Positions 25,302 to 34,837 are shown, numbered from the stretch's first letter. The stretch: 64,000 nt of DNA from Streptomyces sp. NBC_01669 (GCF_026339735.1 NZ_JAPEQG010000001.1:6780501-6844500), one strand, 5' to 3'. Numbers and translations: made by a program. The notes: a model not told the origin generated them from the sequence alone.

Positions 25302-25382
25302 CGCGGCGGGCCGGTCCACCGACCGGAATACCTGCACCCGGCCGGACGTTGGAAACGGGTTGACGAAGGGAAGGATGCGACC

Positions 25383-25751
25383 GTGCTCGAGAGGACCCCG
25401 GAAACCCATGTCATCGACTTCCGTGCGGCCGAACGCCTGCTGGCCGCGCGCGACCCGCGGGGCGCGGTCAAGCTGCTGGACTCGGTGATCGCCGCCCATC
25501 CGGAGAACACGGCTGCCCGTCTGCTGCGCGCACGGGCCTTCTTCGCCGCCGCCCAGCTGCGCCCGGCCGAGCTGGAATTCGAACTCGTCCTGGAGCGCGA
25601 ACCGGACAACGCGTTCGCGCACTTCGCACTGGCCCGTACCTTCCAGCGCTCCGGCCGTTCGGAACAGGCCGTGCGTCACTTCCGGCTCGCTGCCGCACTC
25701 GACCCGAACCCGGAGTATCTGCGGGCGGCCCGCTTCGACACGGACGGCTGA
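25383..25751 (+). CDS. Tetratricopeptide-repeat protein
   Basis: A 122-aa all-helical protein with about three TPR units (AAERLLAARDPRGAVKLLDSVIAAHPENTAA, then ARAFFAAAQLRPAELEFELVLEREPDNAFA, then ARTFQRSGRSEQAVRHFRLAAALDPN). Such proteins act as scaffolds for protein contacts; no partner is indicated. The start is GTG 25383 with GAAGGA upstream. It follows coaE by 81 bp and may share its transcript, although a TTGACG element in the gap could be its own -35. Confidence 0.85.
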   Translation: MLERTPETHVIDFRAAERLLAARDPRGAVKLLDSVIAAHPENTAARLLRARAFFAAAQLRPAELEFELVLEREPDNAFAHFALARTFQRSGRSEQAVRHFRLAAALDPNPEYLRAARFDTDG

Positions 25752-25952
25752 CGCCACGGTCCCGTTCATGAGGATCACGGCTCTCAGCACGGGCCCTCCG
25801 CGGATCCGATCGAGGCCGGACCCGGTCCTGCGGAGCGGTGATGCATGCCTGCCCGGAGGCGGACCGGGGCTGTGCGGCATCGACGTCTTCCCCTACCGGC
25901 CCGTCCCTGATTCCAGTCCCTGATGACGGAGCCCCGCGTCGGGACCCGGACG

Positions 25953-26231
25953 TCAGTGCCCGTACCGGCCGCGTCCACCGTGGTCCGGTTCGTACGGGGG
26001 GATGTTGCGGCCCGGCTGGTAGTGCGGACCCTGGTGGATGTGGTGGACGATCACTGCCAGATCCACCAGCGTCAGCAGAAGCAGCAGGCCGCAGGCCGCG
26101 GCCCAGCCCGGGCGGTCGACCAGGCTGAAGGCTGTCAGGCCGAAGAGCGCCCAGGCCATGCCCCATAGACTCAGGCACAGCCGCAGGCGGAGCGGGCTAC
26201 GTGCGGTCATCGGTTCATTGCCGGTACGCAT
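25953..26231 (-). CDS. DUF6343-family small membrane protein
   Basis: A 92-aa protein starting MRTGNEPMTARSPLRLRLCL. Two membrane segments (about 20-40 and 45-66) are followed by a polar tail with HHIHQGPHYQPGRNIPPYEPDHG. I recognise this as DUF6343, common in Streptomyces; function unknown. ATG 26231 has GGGAGGAGAGG upstream. It is divergent from the ADP-ribosylglycohydrolase gene. The 200 bp between it and the TPR gene holds no gene that I can see. Confidence 0.8.
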   Translation of the reverse strand: MRTGNEPMTARSPLRLRLCLSLWGMAWALFGLTAFSLVDRPGWAAACGLLLLLTLVDLAVIVHHIHQGPHYQPGRNIPPYEPDHGGRGRYGH

Positions 26232-26310
26232 AGTGATCGCCTCTCCTCCCATGATGGACCCGCGGCGGCGGTTTTGAGTAACGACGACGACAGAATGTGG
26301 GGGACCGTCC

Positions 26311-27429
26311 GTGAACGGCACACCATGGGGGCACAGCGCCACCCGCCGGGCCCGGGTCCGCGGGTCGCTGCTCGGCGGTGCGATCGGGGACGCCCTGGGA
26401 AACCCGGTGGAATTCCTGTCGCTCTCCGGTATCCGCCGGCAATACGGGGAGCAGGGCGTCCGGGAACCTGTCGCGGACGGGGACGGGGTCGTCGGCCGGG
26501 TCACCGACGACACGCAGATGACCCTGTTCACCGCGGAAGGGTTGATCAGGGCGCACTCCCGGGCCATGTCGAAGGGGATCGGCGGCGCCGAGACCGCGAT
26601 TGTCCGCAACGCCTATCTGCGCTGGCTCGACACCCAGAACCATCCGGCACCGCCCGCCCGCGGCGGGGACGACCTCGTACGGACCGGGTGGCTGCGGCAG
26701 CAGCGCTTCCTGTACGCCCGCCGGGCCCCCGGCAACGCCTGCCTCACCGGACTCGCGGCCGGCCACATCCCCGACCCGACGGGACCGATCGGCCTGCCGG
26801 GTCCGGTCAACACCGGGTCCAAGGGGTGCGGCACGGTGATGCGGTCCGCGCCCTTCGGCCTGATCGGCGAGGGAGCGGCGACCGGCTTCGCGCTCGCCGC
26901 CCGCTGTGCCCGGATCACCCATGGGCATCCGACCGGTGCGTTCGCCGCCGGGGCCCTCGCCGCGATCATCGCCCATCTGCTGGAGGGCGACTCGATGGCG
27001 GGCGCCGTGCTGCGCGCCATGGAGCTGCTTGCCCGCCACCCGGGGCACGAGGAGACGACGGCAGTGCTGCGCGCGGCCGTCGACCTGGCCGCGCAGGGGG
27101 CGCCGACCGCCGAGAAGGTGGAGTCGCTGGGGGCGGGCTGGGTGGCCGAGGAGGCCCTCGCCATCGCCGTGTACTGCGCCCTGGTGCTGCCCGGCGCCGA
27201 CGACGTGGCGGAGTCGCTGTTGCTCTCGGTCAACCACTCGGGCGACAGCGACTCCACCGGCTCGGTCTGCGGCAATCTGCTCGGCGCCCACCACGGTGAC
27301 GTGCAACTCCCGTCTTCCTGGCTCGTGCTGACAGAGGGACGGGCCGTGATAGCCGAGCTGGCGGATGATCTGTGTCTGGAGTTCGAGCAGGCCGTGACAT
27401 GGCCGCAGGAACGCTATCCGGTGTGCTGA
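26311..27429 (+). CDS. ADP-ribosylglycohydrolase family protein
   Basis: Predicted hydrolase that removes ADP-ribose from modified proteins or related adducts, 372 aa. The DraG-type metal-binding motifs are clear: RGSLLGGAIGDALGNPVEF at the N-terminus, VTDDTQMTLFTAEGL, and the C-terminal SVNHSGDSDSTGSVCGNLLGA with the paired Asp ligands. GTG 26311 is preceded by GGGGGACC. The target is unknown, and no ADP-ribosyltransferase is adjacent. Confidence 0.92.
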   Translation: MNGTPWGHSATRRARVRGSLLGGAIGDALGNPVEFLSLSGIRRQYGEQGVREPVADGDGVVGRVTDDTQMTLFTAEGLIRAHSRAMSKGIGGAETAIVRNAYLRWLDTQNHPAPPARGGDDLVRTGWLRQQRFLYARRAPGNACLTGLAAGHIPDPTGPIGLPGPVNTGSKGCGTVMRSAPFGLIGEGAATGFALAARCARITHGHPTGAFAAGALAAIIAHLLEGDSMAGAVLRAMELLARHPGHEETTAVLRAAVDLAAQGAPTAEKVESLGAGWVAEEALAIAVYCALVLPGADDVAESLLLSVNHSGDSDSTGSVCGNLLGAHHGDVQLPSSWLVLTEGRAVIAELADDLCLEFEQAVTWPQERYPVC

Positions 27430-27512
27430 CGGACGCCGGACATCGAGGAGCCCGGCGCGGGAGGGCGTCGCGTGCCGGGAACCGCGCCCAACGGCCGTTC
27501 GTTCGGCTGCAT

Positions 27513-28208
27513 ATGAGCGGACGACGGGTGCGTGAGGGATATTCGGGGACGGGACCCGGTTCGATCACTCCGGACGGTTGCGCGGTCGAGCTGTACAGAC
27601 GGCTTTCCGTCGGCGACGAACCGGATGTGATCGCGTCGGCGGTGCCCGCCGGTGCGAGCATTCTCGAACTCGGCTGCGGGGCGGGCCGCGTGACCCATGC
27701 GCTGGTCGAGCGCGGCTTCGAGGTCACGGCCGTGGACGAGTCGCCGCAGATGCTGGAACACGTACGGGGCGCGCGTACGGTGCAGAGCCCCATCGAGTCC
27801 CTCGATCTCGGCGACGAGACCTTCGACGTGGTGATGCTGGCGTCGTATCTGGTGCACACGAGCGAACACCGGGTGCGCGACGGAATGCTGCGCGCCTGCC
27901 GACGGCACGTCGGGGAAGGCGGCGTCGTGCTGCTGCAGCGTGAGGGTCTCGATTACCACACCGATCTGCCGAGGGAGCGTGTCGATGCGTCCGGCTGCAT
28001 CGTGCGGATCGTCTCGGCGGACCCCGTCGGCGACGAGGTGAACGCGGTGCGCGCGGAGTACGTCTTCGACGATGCGCGATGGACCCAGAATTTCCTGTCG
28101 CGAGAGCTGACGAAGGAGCAGTTCGAGGGGCATCTGGAGGCGGCGGGACTGACCGTGGACCGGTATCTCATGGCTGACGGGGTGTGGGTGCGGGCCCTGC
28201 CCACGTAG
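27513..28208 (+). CDS. Class I SAM-dependent methyltransferase
   Basis: A 231-aa methyltransferase with motif I ASILELGCGAGRVTHALVERGFEVTAVDES, motif II SLDLGDETFDVVMLASYLVH and motif III HVGEGGVVLLQREGL. Substrate unknown. The start is uncertain: ATG 27513 has no clear Shine-Dalgarno sequence, an open frame extends back to overlap the previous gene, and a GTG near 27530 is also possible. It lies about 80 bp after the ADP-ribosylglycohydrolase gene and could share its transcript. Confidence 0.85.
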   Translation: MSGRRVREGYSGTGPGSITPDGCAVELYRRLSVGDEPDVIASAVPAGASILELGCGAGRVTHALVERGFEVTAVDESPQMLEHVRGARTVQSPIESLDLGDETFDVVMLASYLVHTSEHRVRDGMLRACRRHVGEGGVVLLQREGLDYHTDLPRERVDASGCIVRIVSADPVGDEVNAVRAEYVFDDARWTQNFLSRELTKEQFEGHLEAAGLTVDRYLMADGVWVRALPT

Positions 28209-28295
28209 GTGCGGGAGATGCGATGAGTTCCGGAGGGCGGTGGGGTCTACCCCTATGTACGCGACACCACGCGACGCTTCTTCGAGGAGACCCCG

Positions 28296-28739
28296 ATGTC
28301 CGAGATCACGACGCCGACGAACACGACGACCACTGACGCCACGAGGGAGAGCACGGCACGCAGCCGCGGTGCGGTCGCGCTGACCGTCGCGCGGGTCGTA
28401 CTGGCCCTGTTCTTCGCCTTCAGCGCGTTCGCCAAGCTGATCGCCCATGAAACCGCGATCGAGTCCTTCGACCGCATGGGCTGGAGCCATGGCGCGATGT
28501 ATCTCATCGGCGCCCTGGAGATGGCAGGCGCCATCGCCCTGCTGGTACCCCTGCTGTCGGGCGTCGCGGCGATGGCCTTCGCCGGGCTGCTGGCCGGCGC
28601 CTCCATCGTCCAACTGACGTTGCTCGACCCGATGAACGCGATCATGCCCGCACTGCTCATCGGGCTGGTCGTCCTGATCGCCCGGGAGCAGCGGGACAGA
28701 ACGGCACGGTTGGTCGCGCTCATCCGCAGGCGCGCGTAG
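28296..28739 (+). CDS. DoxX-family membrane protein
   Basis: A 147-aa inner-membrane protein. A Thr-rich hydrophilic N-terminus (about 1-28) precedes four hydrophobic segments typical of the DoxX/SURF4-like fold, including ARVVLALFFAFSAFAKLIAHE and GALEMAGAIALLVP. Members are linked to thiol stress and quinone-related functions in other bacteria, but no specific role follows here. ATG 28296 has GAGGAGA upstream. It ends before a strong bidirectional terminator. Confidence 0.88.
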   Translation: MSEITTPTNTTTTDATRESTARSRGAVALTVARVVLALFFAFSAFAKLIAHETAIESFDRMGWSHGAMYLIGALEMAGAIALLVPLLSGVAAMAFAGLLAGASIVQLTLLDPMNAIMPALLIGLVVLIAREQRDRTARLVALIRRRA

Positions 28740-28766
28740 GGCGAGCGGGCCCTTGTACGTCCACTG

Positions 28767-28821
28767 CCGCGGCCCGGCACCGAACGGCGTCCCCCGGACG
28801 CGCCTCGGTGCCGGGCTGCGG
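28767..28821. terminator. Bidirectional terminator between convergent genes
   Basis: A 17-bp outer stem (28767-28783 with 28805-28821, one G.U) encloses a nested 6-bp stem (28787-28792 with 28796-28801). It lies between the DoxX stop and the stop of the convergent lipoprotein gene. Confidence 0.85.
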
Positions 28822-28837
28822 AGGCTCGCCGCCGCGG

Positions 28838-29182
28838 TCAGTGGACCGTGCTGAAGCTGCGCCAGGGGAGGGAGGTCGCTGCGTTCACATCGGTGAGCGT
28901 GGTGGCGACATACGTCGTCCCCGGGCCCGTGCAGTCCCGTGTCCGGTACAGGATGATGTCGATCAGGGTTCCGTTCTGCACTGCTTTGGCACCCGGAACG
29001 AGCCGGTGGCAGCCCTTCACGGAGGGGCTGTTCAACATGATCACGGCATCCCGCTCGGTGACGTAGGTGACCGGCCCGGCCGCGGTGCGACCGAGGCCGG
29101 AACAGCCGGCGACGGTGAGGGTCAGGAGCGCGGTCCCGGCTGCGATGCCGAGACGGCGGCGTCGTTGATCGATCACGGGCAT
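28838..29182 (-). CDS. Small lipoprotein of unknown function
   Basis: A 114-aa predicted lipoprotein. MPVIDQRRRRLGIAAGTALL leads into a lipobox VAGC (Cys about residue 27). The mature part of about 88 residues holds two Cys (GCHRL and RDCTG) that could form a disulfide. I recognise no domain. ATG 29182 has GAGGA about 7 nt upstream. It is convergent with doxX through the terminator at 28767-28821. Confidence 0.75.
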   Translation of the reverse strand: MPVIDQRRRRLGIAAGTALLTLTVAGCSGLGRTAAGPVTYVTERDAVIMLNSPSVKGCHRLVPGAKAVQNGTLIDIILYRTRDCTGPGTTYVATTLTDVNAATSLPWRSFSTVH

Positions 29183-29388
29183 GGGCGGGTCCTCGTCTTG
29201 TCTCGTCCGGCTCGTCCGTACATCAGGTGCTGACGATGGTCACCCTGCCCCCTCCCGGCCGCCCCGGCATCCGGTGCGGGGCCTGCCGGGTGATCATCCC
29301 GTGGGTCGGGGTTCGCCCGGTGTACTTAATGGGCATAACGTGGTAATAGCGGCGTGAATCAGGCATTTCCGGCTTTCAGGGGGCCGTC

Positions 29389-30330
29389 ATGGTCGAACAA
29401 CTGGTGGTCGCGATAGCGGCGGCGGCGTCCGTGGGTGTGGTCTACACGGCGGCGGCTGCGCGGGTCGTGAAGCAGTACGAACGGGGCATCGTGCTGCGGC
29501 TCGGCAGGCTGCGAAACGATGTGCGCGGCCCCGGATTCACTATGATCCTTCCCGGCATCGATCGGCTGCGGAAGGTCAATATGCAGATCGTGACGATGCC
29601 CGTGCCCGCGCAGGACGGCATCACGAGGGACAACGTGACGGTGCGGGTGGATGCGGTCATCTACTTCAAGGTGGTCGATCCGGCGAGCGCGATCGTGGAG
29701 GTCGAGGACTACCGGTTCGCGGTGTTGCAGATGGCGCAGACATCCCTGCGGTCGATCATCGGCAAGAGCGACCTCGACGACCTGCTGTCGAACCGGGAGA
29801 AGCTGAACCAGGGACTGGAGCTCATGATCGACAGCCCTGCGGTGGGCTGGGGTGTCCAGATCGACCGGGTGGAGATCAAGGACGTGTCGCTGCCGGAGAC
29901 GATGAAGCGCTCCATGGCGCGCCAGGCCGAGGCCGACCGCGAGCGGCGCGCGCGGGTCATCAACGCGGACGCGGAGCTGCAGGCATCGAAGAAGCTGGCG
30001 GAAGCGGCCGCCCAGATGTCCGCCCAGCCGGCCGCGCTGCAGCTGCGACTGCTGCAGACCGTGGTCGCGGTCGCGGCGGAGAAGAACTCCACACTGGTGC
30101 TGCCGTTCCCGGTGGAGCTGCTCCGCTTCCTGGAGCGGGCGCAGCAGCCCGGACAGATGCAGCAGGAACTGCAACAACCGCAGCCGCGGCAACAACCTCA
30201 GCCGGAGCCGCAGCCTCAGCCGCAACAGGCGCCGCCCGTGGCGCCCGCGCCTCCGCCCGCACCTGCCGGCGCGCCGGTGGTCTCCGGGCCCACGCGGGTC
30301 GCCCGCTCGAAGCCGCTCGCCAGGCACTGA
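29389..30330 (+). CDS. SPFH/stomatin-like (slipin) membrane protein
   Basis: A 313-aa slipin: one N-terminal membrane segment (about 5-25), then the SPFH domain (QYERGIVLRLGRL, GPGFTMILPGIDRLRKVNMQ, VTVRVDAVIYFKVVDPASAI, LRSIIGKSDLDDLLSNREKLNQ). An Ala/Glu-rich coiled coil and a Gln/Pro-rich tail (QPQPRQQPQPEPQPQPQQ) follow. Slipins form oligomeric membrane microdomains. No NfeD protease partner is adjacent, which is unusual for bacterial slipins. The start is ATG 29389 with a modest Shine-Dalgarno (AGGGGG). Confidence 0.92.
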   Translation: MVEQLVVAIAAAASVGVVYTAAAARVVKQYERGIVLRLGRLRNDVRGPGFTMILPGIDRLRKVNMQIVTMPVPAQDGITRDNVTVRVDAVIYFKVVDPASAIVEVEDYRFAVLQMAQTSLRSIIGKSDLDDLLSNREKLNQGLELMIDSPAVGWGVQIDRVEIKDVSLPETMKRSMARQAEADRERRARVINADAELQASKKLAEAAAQMSAQPAALQLRLLQTVVAVAAEKNSTLVLPFPVELLRFLERAQQPGQMQQELQQPQPRQQPQPEPQPQPQQAPPVAPAPPPAPAGAPVVSGPTRVARSKPLARH

Positions 30331-30429
30331 CCTGAGCGCATGCCGGCCGGGGACCGGTTGTCAGACCCCCCGCCTAGACTCGCGTAGTCAGTGGGACGAG
30401 ACGACCGAGCGCGGGACGGGAGGGGAGCG

Positions 30430-33351
30430 ATGACCTCGGCAGGACGTGTGCAACAGGACACGCAGGACGTGGCCACGGCTCGCTTCCTGCGGTGCGCTGC
30501 CGTCTTCCTGCCCGCGTCGCTGCCGAGGGACGGGCGAGTCGCCTTCTGGGACCCGGACGACGGTCCGCTTCCGGAGGTCGAGCCGGCCGGGCCGGCCGAG
30601 GGCGCCGAGATCACTGTCGTGCGGCGTCACGGGCAGCAGGGTGAGGTGCGTGTTCGCGCCGTTCCCGCCGTCCTGCTGCCCGTCGCCGACGCCCTGCCCC
30701 TGCTGGTCCGCGCCCGGCACCGGCAGTCCGCTCATCCGGCCGCCCGCTGCTGGGGAGCGGCCGCACTCCATGGGCTCGACCTGGTGGCACGCGGCCGACT
30801 GGTCCCCGGTCTGACGGCCGAGGACCACGACGCCTGGCGGGCCGGTCCGCGCGACGCCGAGGACATCGCCCATCTGCGCGCGATCGCCGCGGCCATGCCG
30901 CCCGAGGCACATGCCGTGCCGCTCCCGGACCGCACACCGCTTCAGCTCCCGGACCCCGAGTCGCTGGTCGGTGCGTTCCTCGACGCGGTCGCCGACACCC
31001 TGCCCCGGACACCCGCGGCGGCGTACGCGATGGGGGCCCCCTTCGCGGCCCGCGAGGCCCAGCATCTGCCCCGTGCCCGCGACTGGGCCGCCGAGGTCGC
31101 TGCCGGTCTGGACGCGGGGGTACGGGTGTCGCTCCGGCTCGACCTGTCGGCGTACGAACTCTTCGACACCGCCGACACGTACGGCGGCCCCGACGCCGAC
31201 GACACCACCGAAGACACCGCGGACATCCACCGCGGCGCCGCGCGGCATGCCGCCGCGGCGATCACGCAGGTGCACAGCCTGGCCGACCCGACGTACGTCA
31301 TCGACGCCGCCGCACTGTGGAACGGCGGTGGCGGAGAACCGTTCGGGCCGCGGGCCCGGATCGACGCCGTGCTCGCACTGCGCCGCGCCGCCCGCGTCTG
31401 GGCGCCGCTGGAACGGCTGCTGGACCTGCCGGTCCCCGACGTGCTCGCCCTCACCGAGGATGAGCTGTACGAGCTGCTGAGCGACGCCGGGGCGCGGCTG
31501 GCGGCGGCAGGCGTGAGCGTCCACTGGCCGCGCGAACTCGTCCGCTCCCTCACGGCGACCGCCGTCGTACGACCCGCGCCCGGCTCGGCCACCGACGGCA
31601 CCTCGTTCTTCGACGCCGAGCAGCTCTTCTCCTTCAACTGGCAGCTGTCGCTGGGCGACGAGCAGCTCACCGAGCGGGAGATGGACATCCTCGCGGAGGC
31701 CCACCGCCCGGTGGTGCGCCTGCGGGACCAGTGGGTCGTCGTCGACCCCGCGCTCGTACGCAAGGCACGCAAGCGTGAGCTCGGCCTGCTCGACCCGGTG
31801 GACGCCCTCGCCGTCGCGCTGACCGGCAGCGCGGAGGTGGACGGCGAACAGGTCGAGGCGGTGTCCGCCGGTGCCCTCGCCGAACTCCGCACCCGCATCC
31901 TCGCCGACGACGCCACCGTCGAGCCGCCGCCCGGACTGGACGCCACGCTCCGCGACTACCAACTGCGCGGCCTGGCCTGGCTCGACCGGATGACATCGCT
32001 CGGCCTCGGCGGCTGCCTCGCCGACGACATGGGACTCGGCAAGACCATCACCGTCATCGCCCTGCATCTGCGCCGCGCGCACCCCGCACCCACCCTGGTG
32101 ATCTGCCCCGCCTCCCTCCTGGGCAACTGGCACCGGGAGATCAACCGCTTCGCCCCAGGTGTTCCCGTCCGCCGCTTCCACGGCACCGACCGCACGCTCG
32201 ACCACCCCGACGACGGCTTCGTCCTCACCACGTACGGAACGATGCGGTCCAGCGCCGCCGAACTCGCCCAGCACAGCTGGGGACTTGTCGTCGCCGACGA
32301 GGCGCAGCACGTGAAGAATCCGCACTCGTCCACCGCGAAGGCGCTGCGCACCATCCCGGCCCCGGCCAGGATCGCCCTCACCGGCACCCCCGTGGAGAAC
32401 AACCTCTCCGAGCTCTGGGCCCTGCTCGACTGGACCACCCCCGGGCTGCTCGGCCCCCTCAAGGCGTTCCGTGCCCGGCACGCCCGGATCGTCGAGAACA
32501 CGGGCACCGCGGCAGGACTCGGGAACGAGGAAGCGATCGAGCGCCTCTCCCGGCTGGTCAGGCCGTTCCTGCTGCGCCGCAAGAAGTCCGATCCGGGCAT
32601 CGCCCCGGAGCTGCCGCCGAAGACGGAGACCGACCACCCCGTCTTCCTCACCCGCGAACAGGCCACACTGTACGAGGCGGCGGTACGCGAGACCATGGCG
32701 TTCATCGAGGCCTCCGAAGGCATCGCCCGCCGCGGACTGATCATGAAGCTGCTGGCCTCGCTCAAGCAGATCTGCAACCACCCCGCGCAGTATCTGAAGG
32801 AGGAGCCGACCCGCCTCATCGGCCGCTCCGGCAAGCTCGCCCTGCTCGACGAACTCCTCGACACGATCCTCGCCGAGGACGGCTCCGTGCTGATCTTCAC
32901 CCAGTACGTGACGATGGCCCGGATCCTCTCCGCCCATCTCGCCTCGCGCGCCGTCCCGTCCCAGCTCCTGCACGGCGGTACGCCGGTGGCCGAACGGGAA
33001 CGGATGGTGGACCGCTTCCAGTCCGGCGAGGTACCCGTCTTCCTGCTCTCCCTCAAGGCGGCGGGCACCGGACTGAACCTCACCCGCGCCGCCCACGTCA
33101 TCCACTACGACCGCTGGTGGAACCCGGCGGTCGAGGAGCAGGCCACCGACCGCGCGTACCGCATCGGCCAGACCCAGCCCGTCCAGGTGCACCGGCTGAT
33201 CGCGGAAGGCACCGTCGAGGACCGGATCGGCGAGATGCTGGTGGCCAAGCAGGCCCTGGCCGACGCGGTGCTCGGCACCGGAGAGACCGCGCTGACCGAA
33301 CTCAGCGACCGTGACCTCGCCGACCTCGTCTCGCTCCGGAGGCCGTCATGA
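30430..33351 (+). CDS. SNF2-family DEAD/DEAH helicase
   Basis: A 973-aa Swi2/Snf2 ATPase. A poorly conserved N-terminal half precedes the motor: LRDYQLRGLAWLDRM, motif I DDMGLGKTITVIAL, motif II VVADEAQHVKNP (DEAQ), motif III LTGTPVENNLSELWALLDW. The C-terminal lobe holds SLKAAGTGLNLTRAAHVIHYDRWWNPAVEEQATDRAYRIGQ. Such enzymes translocate on DNA and remodel protein-DNA complexes. ATG 30430 has GGAGGGGAG upstream. The stop overlaps the SWIM gene start (ATGA), so the two products are probably made together and act together. Confidence 0.95.
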   Translation: MTSAGRVQQDTQDVATARFLRCAAVFLPASLPRDGRVAFWDPDDGPLPEVEPAGPAEGAEITVVRRHGQQGEVRVRAVPAVLLPVADALPLLVRARHRQSAHPAARCWGAAALHGLDLVARGRLVPGLTAEDHDAWRAGPRDAEDIAHLRAIAAAMPPEAHAVPLPDRTPLQLPDPESLVGAFLDAVADTLPRTPAAAYAMGAPFAAREAQHLPRARDWAAEVAAGLDAGVRVSLRLDLSAYELFDTADTYGGPDADDTTEDTADIHRGAARHAAAAITQVHSLADPTYVIDAAALWNGGGGEPFGPRARIDAVLALRRAARVWAPLERLLDLPVPDVLALTEDELYELLSDAGARLAAAGVSVHWPRELVRSLTATAVVRPAPGSATDGTSFFDAEQLFSFNWQLSLGDEQLTEREMDILAEAHRPVVRLRDQWVVVDPALVRKARKRELGLLDPVDALAVALTGSAEVDGEQVEAVSAGALAELRTRILADDATVEPPPGLDATLRDYQLRGLAWLDRMTSLGLGGCLADDMGLGKTITVIALHLRRAHPAPTLVICPASLLGNWHREINRFAPGVPVRRFHGTDRTLDHPDDGFVLTTYGTMRSSAAELAQHSWGLVVADEAQHVKNPHSSTAKALRTIPAPARIALTGTPVENNLSELWALLDWTTPGLLGPLKAFRARHARIVENTGTAAGLGNEEAIERLSRLVRPFLLRRKKSDPGIAPELPPKTETDHPVFLTREQATLYEAAVRETMAFIEASEGIARRGLIMKLLASLKQICNHPAQYLKEEPTRLIGRSGKLALLDELLDTILAEDGSVLIFTQYVTMARILSAHLASRAVPSQLLHGGTPVAERERMVDRFQSGEVPVFLLSLKAAGTGLNLTRAAHVIHYDRWWNPAVEEQATDRAYRIGQTQPVQVHRLIAEGTVEDRIGEMLVAKQALADAVLGTGETALTELSDRDLADLVSLRRPS

Positions 33352-34640
33352 GCCCCCGCTCCCGGCCCGCGTCGTACGTCCGCGCCCGCCTCGGCCCCGA
33401 CGACCTGCGGCGCACCTTCGACGCCGTGCCGCCCCGCACGTCCGACGGCGGCGAACCGTTCGCGGACAGTTGGTGGGGCCGGTCCTGGGTGGCGGCGCTG
33501 GAGTCCCTGTCGATGGACGAGGGGCGCCTCGCCCGCGGCCGTACGTACGCCGACAGTGGCCATGTCGCCGCGATCACCGTGACTCCCGGCCGCGTCGTCG
33601 CCTACGTCCAGGGCAGCCGCCCCCGCCCGTACCGGACCGAACTGCGGCTGCGGACCCTCACCGACACCGGCTGGGACACCTTCCTCGACGCCGTCGCCGA
33701 ACGGCCCGGCCATCTCTCCGCGCTGCTCGCCAAGGAGATGCCGCACGGCCTGGTCGACACGGCGGCCGAGACCGGCATCGGACTGCTGCCCGCCGCGGAC
33801 GACCTCGACCCGAGCTGCTCCTGCCCCGACCACGGCCGGCCCTGCAAGCACGTCGCCGCCCTCTGCTACCAGATGGCCCGCCTGCTCGACACCGACCCCT
33901 TCGTCCTCCTGCTGCTGCGCGGCCGGGGCGAGCGCGAACTCGTCGAGGAGCTGGGCCGGCGCAACGCCGCGCACTCCGCCAGGGAACGGCCCACGGCCGC
34001 CGTCACCCCCTCCGTGCCGGCGCGTGAGGCGTTTGCCGACCGGTTCCTGCCGCCGCTGCCCTCCCCGCTCCCGGAACCCGCGCATCCCGGCCAGCCGCCC
34101 TCGTATCCCGAACTGCCCGGCGCCCGCGACCCGCTCGCCCTCGACCACCTCGCCACCGACGCGGCGGCCCGCGCGCTCACGCTCCTCACCACCGGACACG
34201 ATCCGCTCGCCGGGCTCACCCCCTGGCAGGACGCCGTCCGGCTGGCCGCCGCCCGCCCCACCGCCGGGCTCACCGCCACCACCCGCGCCCTCTACCGCGA
34301 GCTCGCCTACGCCACCGGCCGCACCACCACCGACCTGGCCCGCGCCGTCGCCGCATGGCGCCAGGGCGGCGCCGAAGGGCTGGACGTCCTGGAGAACCCC
34401 TGGGCCCCCCCGGCCGGTCCCTTCGACCGGGCCCGCCCCGCCCTCGCGGCCGGCGACTTCCCCCGCTTCCAGCCCTGGCGGAACCGCCTCACCCACCCCG
34501 AGGGCACGCTCCAGCTCCGCTTCGGCCACGACGGCCGCTGGTACGGCTACGAATCGGACCGGGACAAGGACGACTGGTGGCCCCGCGCGATGCCGGACAC
34601 CGACCCGGTGGGCGCACTCATGGCTCTGCTCGGCCGCTGA
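33348..34640 (+). CDS. SWIM zinc-finger protein
   Basis: A 430-aa protein with one SWIM zinc finger, CSCPDHGRPCKHVAALCY (CxC then CxH, about residues 166-183), predicted to bind DNA or a partner protein. The N-terminal part has the conserved FADSWWGRSWVAALE and RGRTYADSGHVAAITVTPG motifs typical of SWIM proteins paired with SNF2 helicases. The C-terminal half is Pro/Ala-rich and poorly conserved. It overlaps the helicase gene by 4 bp. Confidence 0.93.
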   Translation: MSPRSRPASYVRARLGPDDLRRTFDAVPPRTSDGGEPFADSWWGRSWVAALESLSMDEGRLARGRTYADSGHVAAITVTPGRVVAYVQGSRPRPYRTELRLRTLTDTGWDTFLDAVAERPGHLSALLAKEMPHGLVDTAAETGIGLLPAADDLDPSCSCPDHGRPCKHVAALCYQMARLLDTDPFVLLLLRGRGERELVEELGRRNAAHSARERPTAAVTPSVPAREAFADRFLPPLPSPLPEPAHPGQPPSYPELPGARDPLALDHLATDAAARALTLLTTGHDPLAGLTPWQDAVRLAAARPTAGLTATTRALYRELAYATGRTTTDLARAVAAWRQGGAEGLDVLENPWAPPAGPFDRARPALAAGDFPRFQPWRNRLTHPEGTLQLRFGHDGRWYGYESDRDKDDWWPRAMPDTDPVGALMALLGR

Positions 34641-34672
34641 CACCGGCTCCGCCCGGACTCCCTGGCTGTCTG

Positions 34673-34837
34673 TCAGCTCCGCAGGTGGACGAAGACAGCG
34701 ATCAGCAGCGCGAAGGTGACCGGAAGAAGGATCAGCCGCGCCTTCCGGAACGACTCGCTCTCCTGCTGGGCCGGCCCGCGGTCGGCGCCGTGCGCCGTCG
34801 CCGGACGCTCCCCGGCCCTATCGGTGATCGTCTCCAT
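34673..34837 (-). CDS. 54-aa single-pass membrane protein
   Basis: The minus-strand frame from ATG 34837 to TGA 34673 encodes METITDRAGERPATAHGADR, a polar middle, then FRKARLILLPVTFALLIAVF and VHLRS: one clear membrane segment with basic flanks. Codon use is Streptomyces-like. No strong ribosome site is visible and I recognise no family. It lies downstream of the DUF3574 gene on the same strand, with 165 bp of featureless sequence between, and is convergent with the SWIM gene. Confidence 0.55.
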   Translation of the reverse strand: METITDRAGERPATAHGADRGPAQQESESFRKARLILLPVTFALLIAVFVHLRS

